Positions 22,797-34,610 of a stretch of 64,000 nucleotides of DNA are shown piece after piece. Location: contig NC_088354.1 of the NCBI RefSeq assembly GCF_036884655.1, forward strand, positions 17,803,001-17,867,000, written 5' to 3'. Source of the DNA: Musa acuminata AAA Group. Lineage: Eukaryota; Streptophyta; Magnoliopsida; Zingiberales; Musaceae. A program made the translations under genes and the position numbers. The notes under the pieces were generated by a model. That model was not told the origin of the DNA. It made no database searches and saw only the letters and a program-made list of their open reading frames with translations. The number at the start of each line of letters is the position of its first letter. Position 1 is the stretch's first letter.

Positions 22797-25700
22797 CTAC
22801 CTTAGCTTCCTCAATGGAAGTGCTCGGCCGAAAACGTTTTCTACGACTCTCGCTTCCATCTTTAGATCATCCAACAGCTCCATCTCTTCCTTGCTCAGCC
22901 CTTTCAGTAAATTCTCAGCGTCCCGCTTAACTTCCATGAATCCATCTGCAAGCCTCTGTAACAGCGTCACTTCAGTCTTTCCAATCTCCTCAACCTCTCC
23001 TTCTATCTGTTCTACTTCTCTTATAATCGTTCTCTCTCCCTCCTCCACCGTTTTCTCCAGCCTTTCCACAAGGGGAGGCTCAGGGCCACAGGTATTGTCT
23101 GTCCTGATGAACTTACTAAAATCATGTCCAATACTCTTTGCGGCCTTTTCTAGTTCAGGAACTATGCTTTCAGGTAAAACAGCACTCTTTGTGTATACAA
23201 CTGCACCTCCATACCCATCCCACGCATCATTTCTACCTCGGTAGTATACAAATATATAATCATCATCTTTGTTCTCTACCTTTGATGATATAATGTACCT
23301 GAAGAAGACATGGAAAAGATGATAAACTCCCAGTTCTTAAGCCAGGTAAGTGAACTTGCCAAAATTCAATGATCTACAAGCTCAAAATAAAAGGCTACAG
23401 TGACAGATTGATAAACTACTGTCATAAGCAGAGACTGATAATTGCATGTAAGGTTGGAATAAAAACTCATCCCAAAGGCCATATATTGAAGGGACACTGT
23501 TTCCACTTGACCAGTTGAATTTACAACCATCACATAAAGTAAAGTTCTCTAGCTAGGAAGCAATGGGTGGAACATTGGATGCCTGACTTCAGAAGCCACT
23601 GTCACATCTCATACAAATATAAGATTTGATAGGGTTATATGTTGGATATTGTATTAGCACCATATAAAGCACTGAATCCAGGATAAGAAAATCCTTACAT
23701 GCATCTTCTTTTTATAACTCATTTTTTGAATCATCGGTGCTCTTAACAATAATTCTTGCATCTTAATTTTATAAATGGACATATACCAGGAAGTATATAA
23801 ACCTTATGGATCATAAAATGGTTCAAATTGTACTGCTGCTGCAAACATAGGATTAATTAAATTTTACATGAATAATGTTCACATATATTTAAAACATGGC
23901 ATAACCTTTTTGCCCCTTGTTTTTCCACATATTTATTTTCAGAATTTCCATTCTCGACAATCTCTATGATTTGTATCTCTAGAAAATATACCAAAATTTC
24001 ATGATACATAAATAACATAAATTTTTTTTTTAAACTCTCCTTATGTTTTGTGTCTCTAGAAAATATGTTAAATTTTCATGATACATAAATAACATAAATA
24101 TTCTTGACTGTCCCTATGATTTGTATCTTTAGAAAATATACCAAATTTTCATGATACATAAATAACATAAATATTTTTCTCGACTGTCCTTACAATTTGT
24201 GTCTCTAGAAAATATGTCAAATTTTCATGATACATAAATAACATAAATGTTCCTGACTGCCCCTATGATTTGTATCTTTAGAAAATATACCAAATTTTCA
24301 TGATACATAAATAACACAAATATTTTTCTTGACTGTCCTTAGGATTTGTGTCTCTAGAAAAAAATGTCAAATTTTCATAATACATAAATAACATAAATAT
24401 TCTTGACTGTCCCTATGATTTGTATCTCTAGAAAATATGTTGAATTTTCATGATATATATAGATAACATAAATATTCTTGATTGTCCTTATGATTTGTAT
24501 CTCTAGAAAATATGTCAAATTCGTATGTTACATAAATAACATAAATACACCATGTGACAAACAGAACATATAGCAAACAATTAGGGATGACAGTAGATGG
24601 ATTTATATGAATCGAGAGAGATACCAATCATCTTGATAGTGGAGGTACTCATTGTCATGATTGTAGAGTACCCCAGGCTGCGAAGGATCTTGTACAAATC
24701 TCTGGACGGCGGATCTAGTGAAGAAACCACTATCTGGTGTACGTATCCTCCAAGACAAATTTCCCACGAGCCTGTCTGATTCCACGTGAAACTCATGTAA
24801 TTGGCAGTCAAATGTGTCAAAAGTAGGATTTAGGCCGCTTGTTATGTACCACTTCCCACTGAAATCTGATATATTAAACGTTCTGACAACAACAGATGGA
24901 TCGGGCACAGGAAACTCTCCGACATTTGATTTTCTTGGAACACATTTCTTACGTGAGACTGCACAGTCATTGAATTCATCTACAACACTGTTCTCAAACA
25001 GGTCCCCACATTTAATCTGCAGGATATAAGAGCTAAAGCAAAGTCAAATAAATAATTTTCAGCATATGTAATTATGCATGCTCAACAGGAAGAAAAGAAA
25101 AGAAAAGGGGAAACCTGGCATTCAGTCTCATCGGGCCTATCATTGCAGGTTTGCAGACATGCAACATTTGCAGCGCAAGAAGGGTTAGCAATGCACTTTG
25201 CTAGTTCCACCCTGAGGAAAGAGAAAAGAGCATGTATGGCAATTGAATAATCATGTTCATTGCAACCAACAAGAAGATTAACCATTTGTTTGGCCTTGGA
25301 GATATGTGGGCCAACTTTGCTTAATCTTCCCTGAATTCCATTTTTATATCTACCATTTCAAAGTAGCACCTTGCTTGATGTTTTATGAACTTTAAACTGC
25401 ATATTTAGTCAGGTGGTTATCTTTCCCGGTTTAGTCTTCTATATTTGATAGGAGGTTTCACTCTTATCAACTTGCTAACTACACAATAAGAACTAAGAGA
25501 ACATGGTAGGGCAAATGATAGCTGAAGCCTCCCTAACTAAGAGAACATGTGGTGTCAACCAAGGATTGTCATGCCAATTGGTAGAGAAAAGATCCAAGTG
25601 TTGGCATAAACCTTGTTGACCATGCCAGAGGTGCTGACACAATACTATATGGTGCCGAAAAGGTCTCGGCAGACTCACACGCCAGGAAACAACAATCCTT

Positions 25701-26464
25701 GTTGTTAACACATAAAAACAGAACTTATGGGTATCTTGTCTTGGGAACAGCCACAAACCATCTCTATAAATCCAATATTGCACATCCGAAATTCTATAAT
25801 AAAAATGCAAATATAGACTAAGAATCCAAATAAGTAGCAGCAATAAAATCTTATATCAACATAATCTTCCACCTTTTCAAGTTGAAAGCATGCTAGTATC
25901 AATAAATCAACGCATCAATTATCTCTGGTGTTTAGTTTTGTAGAATAAGAACAATATTTGTATCTCTTGTTAGAATGTTGTCTATTTAAAATAAATTACA
26001 AGTGAATTATAATTAGATCCCAAATCGTAATTCAAAACTATAGATACCTACTTTGAATCCATCATTGGCAAGTCTTAGGTGCAATTCTTGGCCATCTAAT
26101 AAAGAAACTATGAAATAAATTTTTGTAAAAGAAGAAGAGGAAGATATCTAGAATACATCATTGACAAGTCTTAGGTGCATAACCTTAAAAGTTTAGCATC
26201 GACAAACTCAAATTTCATGGTAACAAGCCATTTCTGATCTTTAAATTTTATATCAAGTAACTAATAATTTTATATAAATTGATAAATGATCAAAAAGATT
26301 AACTAATAATTTGTGCTTAAAGTGAGAATTTTGAAGTGGTGGTGGTTATGGGCAATGCAGAAAAGAGGGAAACAATACTTGTTATGAACAGTCTGTTCTA
26401 TAGAATGCTTGATTCATAGGTCAATGGCTAGAAAAAAGACAGAGGAAGAGAAATACAAAAAAAG

Positions 26465-26496
<32 letters not shown>

Positions 26497-27608
26497 AAAG
26501 ATGACAATTACACAAGGTTTCTGTAAGTTGGACATGGAGGAGAACAGAAAAGTAAGGAACCAAATTCTCAAACCTAGCGCATAAAAGAATATGCAAGTCT
26601 TTTGATTGAGTTTTCGAAAAACTCCAATACAAAATTTAACCCAATAGGCAATCTGATAACAAAGAGAACCGACTCACAAACTGAAATGAAATAGGCTCAA
26701 CACAAGTAAGATGTGAATATTTGTCTGAATAAATACAGAAAAATAGACAAATTCTAATGAAAACTAACAATAACGAATGCTCCAAAAGCCATACATGTCG
26801 ATACAAACTCGATAGAAAGGTCTGTCAAAATCCCAGATCAGCTAGTAAGTACCAAAATCCATGAATGTAAGTGTAAAATCCATGTCGAACTCAACAAGAA
26901 GTGTTTGTTGTTACTACTTTGTGATTATATGCTGTGGTTAAATTAAAAAGTTCAGAATAGACATTTTTTAAAGCAAGCAACACAGTTACAGCAGTGAAAG
27001 AAACATAAGGTTGGTTGGGGAGGAGGGAGCAGGAGAGAATGTTTTAGCTCAGACAAAACTACCTGCATTCCTTCAATAGGCAAGAACATGTCTTGAGGGA
27101 ATCAACTGCCTCAGCTGATGGCACAAATAGAAGAGTACACGCTAGCAACCCTGTTATAGTTGTTACATACAACTGATTCCACTTGTTAACTATGGTAGAC
27201 AAAAGCAATGTTGACGATTCAGTTTCTTCTTCAACCTATGAAAAACACAGATTTAGATGGTTATTAGATGTGTAAATTGAAAATATACATAAAAAATTCT
27301 TTATAGTGTCACTCTTTGACAGATACCTTATATGTACATAAAGAAGACCTGCTTGCCACTACAATATTGGATGCAGTACTATTAAAGACAGCTTGCCTCC
27401 TGAACTCCAATCGACAGCAATTCATCTGAGATTTACGCCACATGATCCTTGGTATTCCTCTGTTGGACCACGATTTTACCTTCTTCGAAAATGAATGGTA
27501 CGTAGAGATGCTCCAAGGTATCTTTCCATTAAGCATAGGAAACTGTTTGACATGCGGAACAAAGCTTCTATTCGTGGAGAAACCAATTGTAAAGAGGCCA
27601 GATTTCAT
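22797..27608 (-). CDS. VDE: Violaxanthin de-epoxidase, chloroplast precursor
   Basis: Five coding exons on the minus strand, 27608-27327, 27235-27063, 25211-25115, 25016-24625 and 23298-22797, join in frame to 481 codons plus TAG. VDE converts violaxanthin via antheraxanthin to zeaxanthin in the thylakoid lumen, using ascorbate at low pH, for photoprotection. Residues 1 to about 115 are a Ser/Arg-rich transit peptide. About 116-137 is a hydrophobic lumen-transfer segment ending AEA before VDSLKTC, the expected mature N-terminus (about 344 residues). The Cys-rich domain follows ([36 protein letters not shown]). The lipocalin domain starts near [10 protein letters not shown] (GKW at 238-240) and includes [17 protein letters not shown] and [19 protein letters not shown]. 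The Glu-rich C-terminal helix runs from about [11 protein letters not shown]. All splice sites are GT-AG. The ATG lies 6 nt after a CAG acceptor, suggesting a 5' UTR intron. No lesion seen. Confidence 0.95.
23975..24555. repeat. About 75-bp minisatellite, 8 units, in the last VDE intron
   Basis: AGAAAATAT-type anchors occur at 23,981, 24,058, 24,131, 24,207, 24,280, 24,356, 24,430 and 24,505. Spacings alternate 77, 73, 76, 73, 76, 74, 75. Two unit types alternate (TTGTATCTTTAGAAAATATACC versus TTGTGTCTCTAGAAAATATG), so the array grew as a roughly 149-bp dimer. Confidence 0.9.
26465..26492. repeat. (GA)n microsatellite in VDE intron 2
   Basis: About 28 bp of GA dinucleotides. Confidence 0.95.
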
Positions 27609-28440
27609 ATCTATGACTGAAAAATGGCAAAGCAAGAGTGACTTACAGAAGTCAAATTACAAAATAACCTTAACTTTCAACTTCAACTAAAAACATGGGT
27701 TATCTTGATGCTGTATTCTTCTTCTTATTTCAGATTCTGCTTCAAAAATCTGTCATCTATTTCAACTTTTAATGGATATAAGTATCACTTAGAGATTCAA
27801 ATATTAACTACGGAACCTATATGCATTATGCAAAAGGCCAAGAAACAAACATTGGTAGGAAGCAATAATCCCATCATGCTCAAGGTCCCGAATGACGGAC
27901 CTTCCGGTTCATCACCACCCCGAAACCCAACCAAAACAAAGAACCCGAATCGATGCGCCAAGGAACCATGCAACCCTTAGATGATTAAAATCACAGCCCT
28001 AGTATACTCGATCTTTGATTCTTACAAGTAGCGACACCAAAAACCTATAAATCGTCAAAGCACACAGCGAAAAGGAACCCTAATGGTGCAAAGCGAACGG
28101 AGCATTAAAAGAAGAGGGAAAAGGTTTAATATTACTCTGCGAAAGATCGGAGCGGGTGTTCTCATATCGGTACGAACCTGCGAAAAAAAGGGGAAATCTG
28201 CAATGGTTAGGGATCCGAATAGTTCTTCTCAGAGACGTCGAGGGATTTGGTTTATGGCGGGAGGATCAATTTGATAGACGAATAGCAGAGAGAAATGAGT
28301 GACGGGGAATCGGATAAGAGAGCAGCTTACGGTGGAGTGGCGCGGAACGTGGAAGCGTACGGCTCTTACGGGTAGCTATTTCCCACAAGTCATACGCGAT
28401 GACGTGGGAGAGGGTCGAGCCTTAGGATTCTGACCATATA
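27609..28440 (-). promoter_or_regulatory. VDE 5' UTR, probable 5' intron and proximal promoter
   Basis: On the minus strand, TTTTTCAG at about 27,617-27,624 precedes the ATG by a few bases, so an upstream untranslated exon is expected. A T-rich tract followed by CGCAG and TTCGTACCG near 28,170 is another acceptor-like site. The block 28,140-28,430 recurs degraded on the plus strand at 17,400-17,950. The transcription start cannot be placed from sequence alone. Confidence 0.45.
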
Positions 28441-28629
28441 ACTAACTCTACAACAATCAGTTAGACAATTTAAAGTATGTTTTTTTAGTACACTTCGCTG
28501 TACTCCACTGCCAGAAATCAGTTGTGGATTTCTAACGGACTAATCCACGTCATTACAGTTAATTCATCACTAACAAAGAGAATAAACATACGATGCGTAA
28601 TGATAAGGTATATTTTGGCTGGTCAGCAA

Positions 28630-28765
28630 GGGGAGCACTCCCACACGCTAAGTCAGAATCCGTTCTGAGGTACTGTTTGGCATGTCTTGTCCCGGAGGCT
28701 CAGGGTGGCGCCGTCTGACGTCATCCCGCGTGTCCCGGACAGCGATCGCACAGTACCATCTCATC
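28630..28765 (+). mobile_element. Gypsy G-family LTR fragment in inverted orientation
   Basis: Plus-strand words AAGTCAGAA, TTGTCCCG, CCGTCTGACG and GACAGCGATCG run in the same order as in the G 5' LTR read on the minus strand (about 60,025 to 59,890). This LTR piece therefore points opposite to the gypsy coding remnants that begin at about 28,766. It looks like a rearranged or separately inserted LTR fragment. Confidence 0.5.
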
Positions 28766-29187
28766 CCCCGAGGTCATTATTGTCTTCGCTCTCGGTTCCT
28801 CCCCAATGGTGACAGGGAGGACCATGGTCCCGAGCGGGGAGATGGAATCTCCCGTAAATCCGGTGAGTGCTGATGCCATGGGGGTGGGGTCTCCCTCGGT
28901 CAAACCGAGCTTCTTGAAGGCGTCGGAGTAAAGGACGTCAGCGGAACTCCCGGTGTTGACCATCACCCTTTTGACTCGAGAGTTAGCGATCCGGATGGAG
29001 ATCACTAGAGCATCATCATGATGGGAGTGCTCGACTTTTTTGGCCTCGAAAGTGATTTCTGGCTCGAGCTCGGGCCGGGGACGTTTCTCAACCGTACCGC
29101 GGGCATAGGCCTTCCTCGCCGCAGAGCTATCGTCGCCGGCTACTGGTCCTCCAGAGATGACGTCGATTTGTCTTTCAACGGGTCCCC
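28766..29187 (-). pseudogene. Gypsy G: protease region of pol (fragment)
   Basis: Minus-strand translation includes EITFEAKKVEHSHHDDALVI, SRVKRVMVNTGSSADVLYSD and GFTGDSISPLGTMVLPVTIG, typical of plant Ty3/gypsy aspartic proteases. The catalytic triad position reads N-T-G instead of D-T-G. The fragment is separated from the gag part (31,977-33,052) by solo LTR E3 and ends at about 28,766. No reverse transcriptase or integrase follows. Confidence 0.75.
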
Positions 29188-29756
29188 TGTTAGGATCAGA
29201 GCAGCACTAAGAGGGGGGGGGGGGGGTGAATTAGTGCAGCGAATTAAAACTCGTAAGTTTAAAAAAGATTTCGTAAATGCGTAGAGATTTCAATTCGTCA
29301 ATGACTTGGAGAAAGTAGCTCGAGTAAAGTGAGAAGATGAAAACCGAAAACTTGCTGCTATATAAATAATGGTTTCAAAAAGGTAAGAACTCACACATTC
29401 AAGGAATGCACCAATTTAAAGTGGTTCGGTCAAAATGACCTACATCTACTTGCGAAGCCTTCTTCAATGAGGCTCCCAACTTTTACTAGCAAATCACTTT
29501 GAAGGGGAAGGACAAATACCCCTCTTACAACCTTTTACAAGTGGTTCACACTCTTACAAATTTTCAAAGAGAAAGAGGGAGGTGAACACTCAAGCTATTG
29601 AAAACAAAAACTTGCTAAAGACTTTGCTAAGACTTTTATCTCAATCTCTTGCTTCTCAAAGGTTGTTATCTTAGCTGAGAATAGAGGGGTATTTATAGGC
29701 CCCAAGAGGATTCAAATTTGGGCTCAAAATTTTGAATTCTCTTGGGTTTCCGAGGC

Positions 29757-29902
29757 TGGCGGTGCCATCGCCTGTCGGTGGCGGTGCCACCGCCGGACCT
29801 CTCGGGTGCTGGGCGGTGCCACCGCTCAGTCCAGCGGTGCCACCGTTCAGTTCTCGAGTTCTGGGCGGTGCCACCGCCTAATCTGGCGATGCCACCGCCT
29901 AC
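29757..29902. repeat. Palindromic U3 minisatellite in E3
   Basis: Repeats of GGCGGTGCCACCGCC and close variants with arms GGCGGT/ACCGCC, just upstream of the LTR TATA box in transcription direction. Confidence 0.8.
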
Positions 29903-30253
29903 ACTATTTCAGCTCATTGGTTGGGCTCCAAACTTGGCCCAAACCAGTCCGAACTCGGGCCCAATTGGCCCCTACTTGAGTTATAGGATTAACACCTAAT
30001 CCTAACCCTAATTAATATGCTAACTATGAATTTAAAGATATTTTCTAAGCTATTACAAAGTCCGTAAGTCAAGACTTCTTCCGACGAGCTTCCAGCGAAC
30101 TTTCGGCGGTCATCCGATAAACTCTCGGAAAACATTCTGTGGACTCCCGGCAAGCTCCTAGACTTCATGATTTGATCTTAGCGAGTTCCAACGAGCTTCT
30201 TCGGCAAGCTCCGACCTTTCTCGGCGAGCTCCGTGAACTTCCAACGAACCTTC

Positions 30254-31426
30254 TGCTAGTCATAGGTGCCCAGCAAGCCAATCACGTGAGTGATGGCACG
30301 TGTGACTTGATACAGAATCTTTTTGCTTATTATATTTTGGCGTATATCACTTTATAATTATTGCATATATGCATATATATATATTGTGATGTCCTTGGAT
30401 TTGTGCAATGGGAATCGGATCGTGATGAGATCACGATAATGAGATCGATTCACCTTTAAACACTTATCCTAAATAATCCCGATCATAGGTTACTCGAGAG
30501 GGACATCATGATAACCGGACAGACTGGTATGCTGTATACCCGTCCATATGATGGATGCAGCCGGTCTCATAGTTGCTCGTGTAGGGACACTAGGGATACA
30601 GTACAAGTGCTCATTGGAGAATGAGTTTCACTGATTGATCCGCTTACGGAATGCTGGATGGTTGATGATGCCTTATTGTCAGACAGCGATTCCGTAGTTT
30701 TAGTGGTGTATCTGGTCCTTAGGCTTGAGTCACCAAGGATGTCCTGTATGAGTGCTCCACTCTTTGATACCAGACTTATATGTTTGGTTGTCCCAGATCT
30801 AGTACAGCTGGTCATTAGGAGTGGTAGTCGACCTTACGAGGGCTATTGAGTGTCAATAGAGGATCATCCACTCTCGGCGTCATGAGAGGAATATCCCATG
30901 TGTTCTTGCTCAGACAAATCCCTGGCCTAGAGGGTCACACACATATGGTAGGCATTGCGATGAGTAGAGGTTCGAATATGAGATATCTGACGGAGCCCTT
31001 GTCTTATTGGATGCAGATCCAATACCCACTAGGGGAGGACCCATTAGGGTTTGACAGGGGACCTCTATAAATAGGAGGGATTAAGAGCCTCATAGGCTAG
31101 AGCCTTTGCTTGCCTCTCCTATTCTACTCTCCCTCTCCATCTCAGAGCAGGCTTGGAGTTTTAAGGAGCGTCGTCACAGCCCTGCTGTGTGGATCACCGC
31201 TAGAGAGGAGGATGCTTGACCTCCTTCACCCTCTCCTAAGGATCTGCAAGGAAACAGGGATATACGATCTCCCTAGGTAACACAATATACTTTATACGTA
31301 GTTTTAAGTTTCGCGGATTTTGCGCACCAATCTTCGCACGACGATGAACATCTCTTTGGGAATTGGGGATTTTGTTTTCTTGTTCTTCCACTGCGCATGT
31401 GATGTCGCCCCCAAGATTTCCCAACA
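30254..31426 (+). mobile_element. Solo Copia LTR nested in E3
   Basis: Starts TGCTAGTCATAGGTGCCCAG and ends GATTTCCCAACA like the LTRs of Copia-1 and Copia-2. The TSD CCTTC is perfect (30,249-30,253 and 31,427-31,431). At 1,173 bp it is about 310 bp shorter than the 1,486-1,493 bp full LTRs; the middle part (TTGAGAGAGAAAGAG... block) is missing. Confidence 0.9.
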
Positions 31427-31976
31427 CCTTCCGGTGAGCTTCCGAAAAACCCTTCGGCAAGCTCCCTACTCATTCTCGGCTAGTTCCGGCAGCATTCCCG
31501 ACAAACCTTCGGACTTCCGTCGAACTTGCAACAAATCCTTCGCACTTGACTTCGACACTTTATTTCGCTTTATGTCTTCATCGTTATCGTAGTTAATCCT
31601 GCACACCCAAGCCAAAACTCTACTCCGATCTAGACAATTATTACAATGCGAATTGACATTCTGCTGCCCGGCACATCATTGGTTGGCGCTTCGTCCGATT
31701 CTTCAGCGCATCGTCCTCTCTTGCGGCTTGTTGCCCAATCGGCGGTTGACCTCCGCAACCCCGATATCCTTGGCATAATTTCACTCCCCTTGGCCCGATG
31801 CCTGACGTCTGAAGCCTTCTACCGTCCAATATCCTGACGTGATCTCCTCCGGCGCAACGTCAATTCATCTTACGTCAACTGTCTAATCCTGATCGAGTAG
31901 ACCTGCATCACTCAAAATGCAGTTAAACATCTAAACACAATCAATTAGTTTCATCATCAAAATATGAGATTTAACA

Positions 31977-33052
31977 TCCCCTGGGGCGTGGAGTCGCTTC
32001 CCGGGGTTCCTTGAGGTAGTGTTCGAGGTGACCTCTCCGGATCAGTGCCTCGATCTGATTTTGGAGGTCATGACAGTCCTCTGTGTCATGGCCGTAGTCC
32101 TGGTGGAACCTGCAATATTTGGACCGAACTTTATGAGTGGCCCTCAAGGGACGGGGTTGTCACAAGAGACCCTTTTCCCTAATTTGGAAAAAGATCTCGG
32201 TGCGGCACGTATTTAGGGGGGGGTGGGGGTGCGGCCTCAGGAGCAGTAGCTCTTGTCGGTCGGGCCCTCAACAGGGTGGCGTCAAGGCTGCTGAGGTTGT
32301 TCCTCGAGATTGTTTCACCCTTGGCCTCTTGCCTTCTATGCGCTTCCCCGCCACCAACACTTTGGCGGCGACGTACTGGTTGGTGCGTTGGAGCATTTCA
32401 GAGACAGTTATTAGCTGCTTCTCGATTAGCGACCAGAAGAACCTCGAAGGCTTCAAACCTATCAGAAATGGCTGCATGATTAGAGAGGGGAGCGTCCGGG
32501 AATCCCCGGATCATAATGGCGAAACGTGTCATGAACTGAGAGAGCGACTCATCTTCGCACTAAGATAACATGAGCAGGGTGGCCATGGAAGTCCTAGGTC
32601 GCACACTGGCGAGGAAGTTTTGCTCGAACTCCCTGGCGAGCTGGTCATAGGACGAGACTGAGGATTGGCGCAGCCGGCTGAACTACACTTGTGCCGGTCC
32701 CCTCAGGGTGGTTGGAAATGCCTGATACGTCAATGCATCGAAGGTGCCATAGAGGGCCATCTGAGCCCGAAATGCGGAGACGTGCTCTGCGGGATCGGAG
32801 CCGTCGTCATATGTCTCCAATGCCGGCAGGCTGAAGTTGAGAGGTACCGGCTTGTCCTATACTTCTTGAGTGAAAGGGGACCCGCCTGAGCCGCCTTCAC
32901 TGGACTTGCTCTGTGATTTTTGGAACTCACGCTGGAACTCGTCCAGGCATTGGTTGACCTGGGATAGCTGGGCCCTAAGCGAGTCATCTGCCGAGTCAGA
33001 TGATATGGTGTCAGGCTCGAAGTGGGGTAGTGTGACTCGGCAAAGTGCGGGT
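31977..33052 (-). pseudogene. Gypsy G: central and C-terminal gag
   Basis: Minus-strand fragments [59 protein letters not shown] and LQRTNQYVAAKVLVAGKR are retrotransposon gag sequence. CRFHQDYGHDTEDCHDLQN near 32,110-32,060 is the zinc-knuckle-like C-terminus seen in this gag type. Stops include TAG at a position where Trp precedes FSRL, TAG for Gln in QEVQD, and a frameshift near 32,480. Split from its N-terminus (48,069-48,950) by E1. Confidence 0.8.
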
Positions 33053-34561
33053 TATTGAATCTCATATTTTGATGATGAAAACAATTGATAAGTGTTTATG
33101 ATTTAATCTGCATTTTGAGTGACGCAGGATGCTTCGATCAGGATGAGATAATTAAAGCAGGAAGAATCATGTTGGGCTGGAGGATCGATCGACATATTGA
33201 CAGAAGGCTTTGGGCCATGGATTTGAGCATTGGGCCAAGAAGAGCGGATATTGTGCCAAGGATATCGGGGTTACGGAGGTCAACTGGCCGATTGGGCAAT
33301 AGGCCGCAAGAGAGGACGATGCGCCAAAGAATCCGATAAAGCATCGATGGACCAATGACTTGCTGAACAACATGATTCATGCTTAGTAATAATTGTCTAG
33401 ATCGAAGTGTATTTTTATGTGTGCAGGATTAACTACGATAGTAAGGCATAAAGCAAAATGAAGTCCCACAGAAAAGAACGCGATTTTGTTGAGAGTTCGA
33501 GAGTTAGACGGAAGTACGGACGTTCGTCGGAAGTTCTGTGGGAACTAACTGAGAAGTCCAGGAGCTTGCCAAAGAAACTTGTCATAACTCGCCAAGAAGA
33601 TCATCGTGAAGTCCAGAAGCTTGCCGGGAGTCCGTCAGAACATTACCAAGAAATCATCGGAAGTTCGCCGGAAGATCATCAGAAGCTCGCCGGAAGAAAT
33701 CAGACTTATCTTGCTTAGATTATGTCTTAAGAATCATAGTTAGCACATAATTGAAGTTGAGATTGGGAGGTAATCCCACCAACTCTATTAGGGGCCAACT
33801 GAGCTCGAAGTTGGATTGGTTTGGGCCGGATTCAAGGCCCAACCAGGGTGCTGAAACCCTGGCCAGCGGTGGCACCACCTGGGGAACAACACCCCAGGAT
33901 TCCTAGGCGGTGGTACCACCGGTAGCAATGCTGCCAGCGGTGGTACCACCCCTGTTCAATGGTGGTACCGCCCAGTACCAGATCCTACGACGATAGTACC
34001 GCCCAGGAACGGTGATGGTACCGCCAGTACCTAGGAAACCTGGGAGGAGACCTTTTTAGGCTCCAAGTTTGAATTAACTTGAAGCCTATAAATACCCTCT
34101 CATCCCTGGTTAACAAACATAAGCACAAAGAGTTTAAAAGTGAAAAAACGCTGTAGAAATCTCTTGAGAAATCCCTCCTCTAGATCTAACTTTAGAATTT
34201 TGTTTAGAGAGGAGTGTGTGTGCTTGTAAGGGTTGTCTCCTAAACCCGGTAAAAAGAGAAGAGGGGTGTAAGAAGGAGGTTGATCTTTGCCTATTAAAGG
34301 AAGATCGATAGTGGATGCTGGCGACCTCGACGGAAGAGGAATCGGCGGAGTGGATGTAGGTCACGACGATCGAAGCACTATAAAAATCTGGTTTGCATTT
34401 CCTTTGTGCACTTTACTTTAACTACAAGCCTCCTTCTTATTGCTTTCAAAGTTAAGCATTTCCGAAATCGGTTTTATCGTATAAAATGAAATTTCTTAAA
34501 CCAATATTTTAACTACTGCACTAATTCACCCCCCACTCTTAGTGTCGACTCGTTCCTAACA
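33053..34561 (+). repeat. E1 5' LTR (1,509 bp)
   Basis: Ends CTCGTTCCTAACA just before the primer binding site. Promoter: TATAAATA at 34,087-34,094. A minisatellite with GGTGGTACCACC palindromes lies upstream at 33,862-34,035. A second zone of imperfect repeats (GGAAGTTCGCCGGAAGATC words) spans about 33,500-33,710. Confidence 0.92.
33862..34035. repeat. Palindromic U3 minisatellite in E1 5' LTR
   Basis: GGTGGTACCACC, a perfect 12-bp palindrome, occurs at 33,909-33,920 and 33,939-33,950 with variants around it. Confidence 0.85.
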
Positions 34562-34577
34562 GTTGGTATCAGAGTCT
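34562..34577 (+). promoter_or_regulatory. E1 primer binding site
   Basis: TTGGTATCAGAGTC follows the LTR, complementary in its TGGTATCAGAG part to the 3' end of initiator methionine tRNA, the usual primer for plant Copia-type elements. Confidence 0.85.
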
Positions 34578-34610
34578 CGTATTTCTCATTTGGTTTAACA
34601 CCCAAGAGAA

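Larger units (their letters stand above)
29188..31976 (-). mobile_element. E3: solo LTR of family E, carrying a nested Copia LTR
   Basis: Begins (plus strand) TGTTAGGATCAGAGCAGCAC and ends GAGATTTAACA, flanked by the perfect 5-bp TSD TCCCC (29,183-29,187 and 31,977-31,981). Removing the nested Copia LTR (30,254-31,426 plus TSD) leaves about 1.6 kb, a single LTR. A TATA box on the minus strand (CCTATAAATACCCC, about 29,686-29,699) and a palindromic GC-rich minisatellite just upstream match the other family members. No internal region, so it arose by LTR-LTR recombination. Confidence 0.85.

Noticed and set aside
22741..23244. Long Ser-rich frame on the plus strand
   Set aside because: Antisense shadow of the last VDE exon.
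25493..25902. Minus-strand frames in VDE intron 2
   Set aside because: Low-complexity intronic sequence; interrupts no exon and no recognisable domain.
27442..27690. Plus-strand frame of 82 codons
   Set aside because: Antisense of the VDE transit-peptide exon.
29188..29230. G-run of about 14 bases as a regulatory G-quadruplex
   Set aside because: Part of the LTR end; run length is prone to sequencing or assembly error and has no spaced G-tracts.
28682..29284. Plus-strand frames across the gypsy protease fragment
   Set aside because: Antisense of protease and LTR sequence; no domain match.
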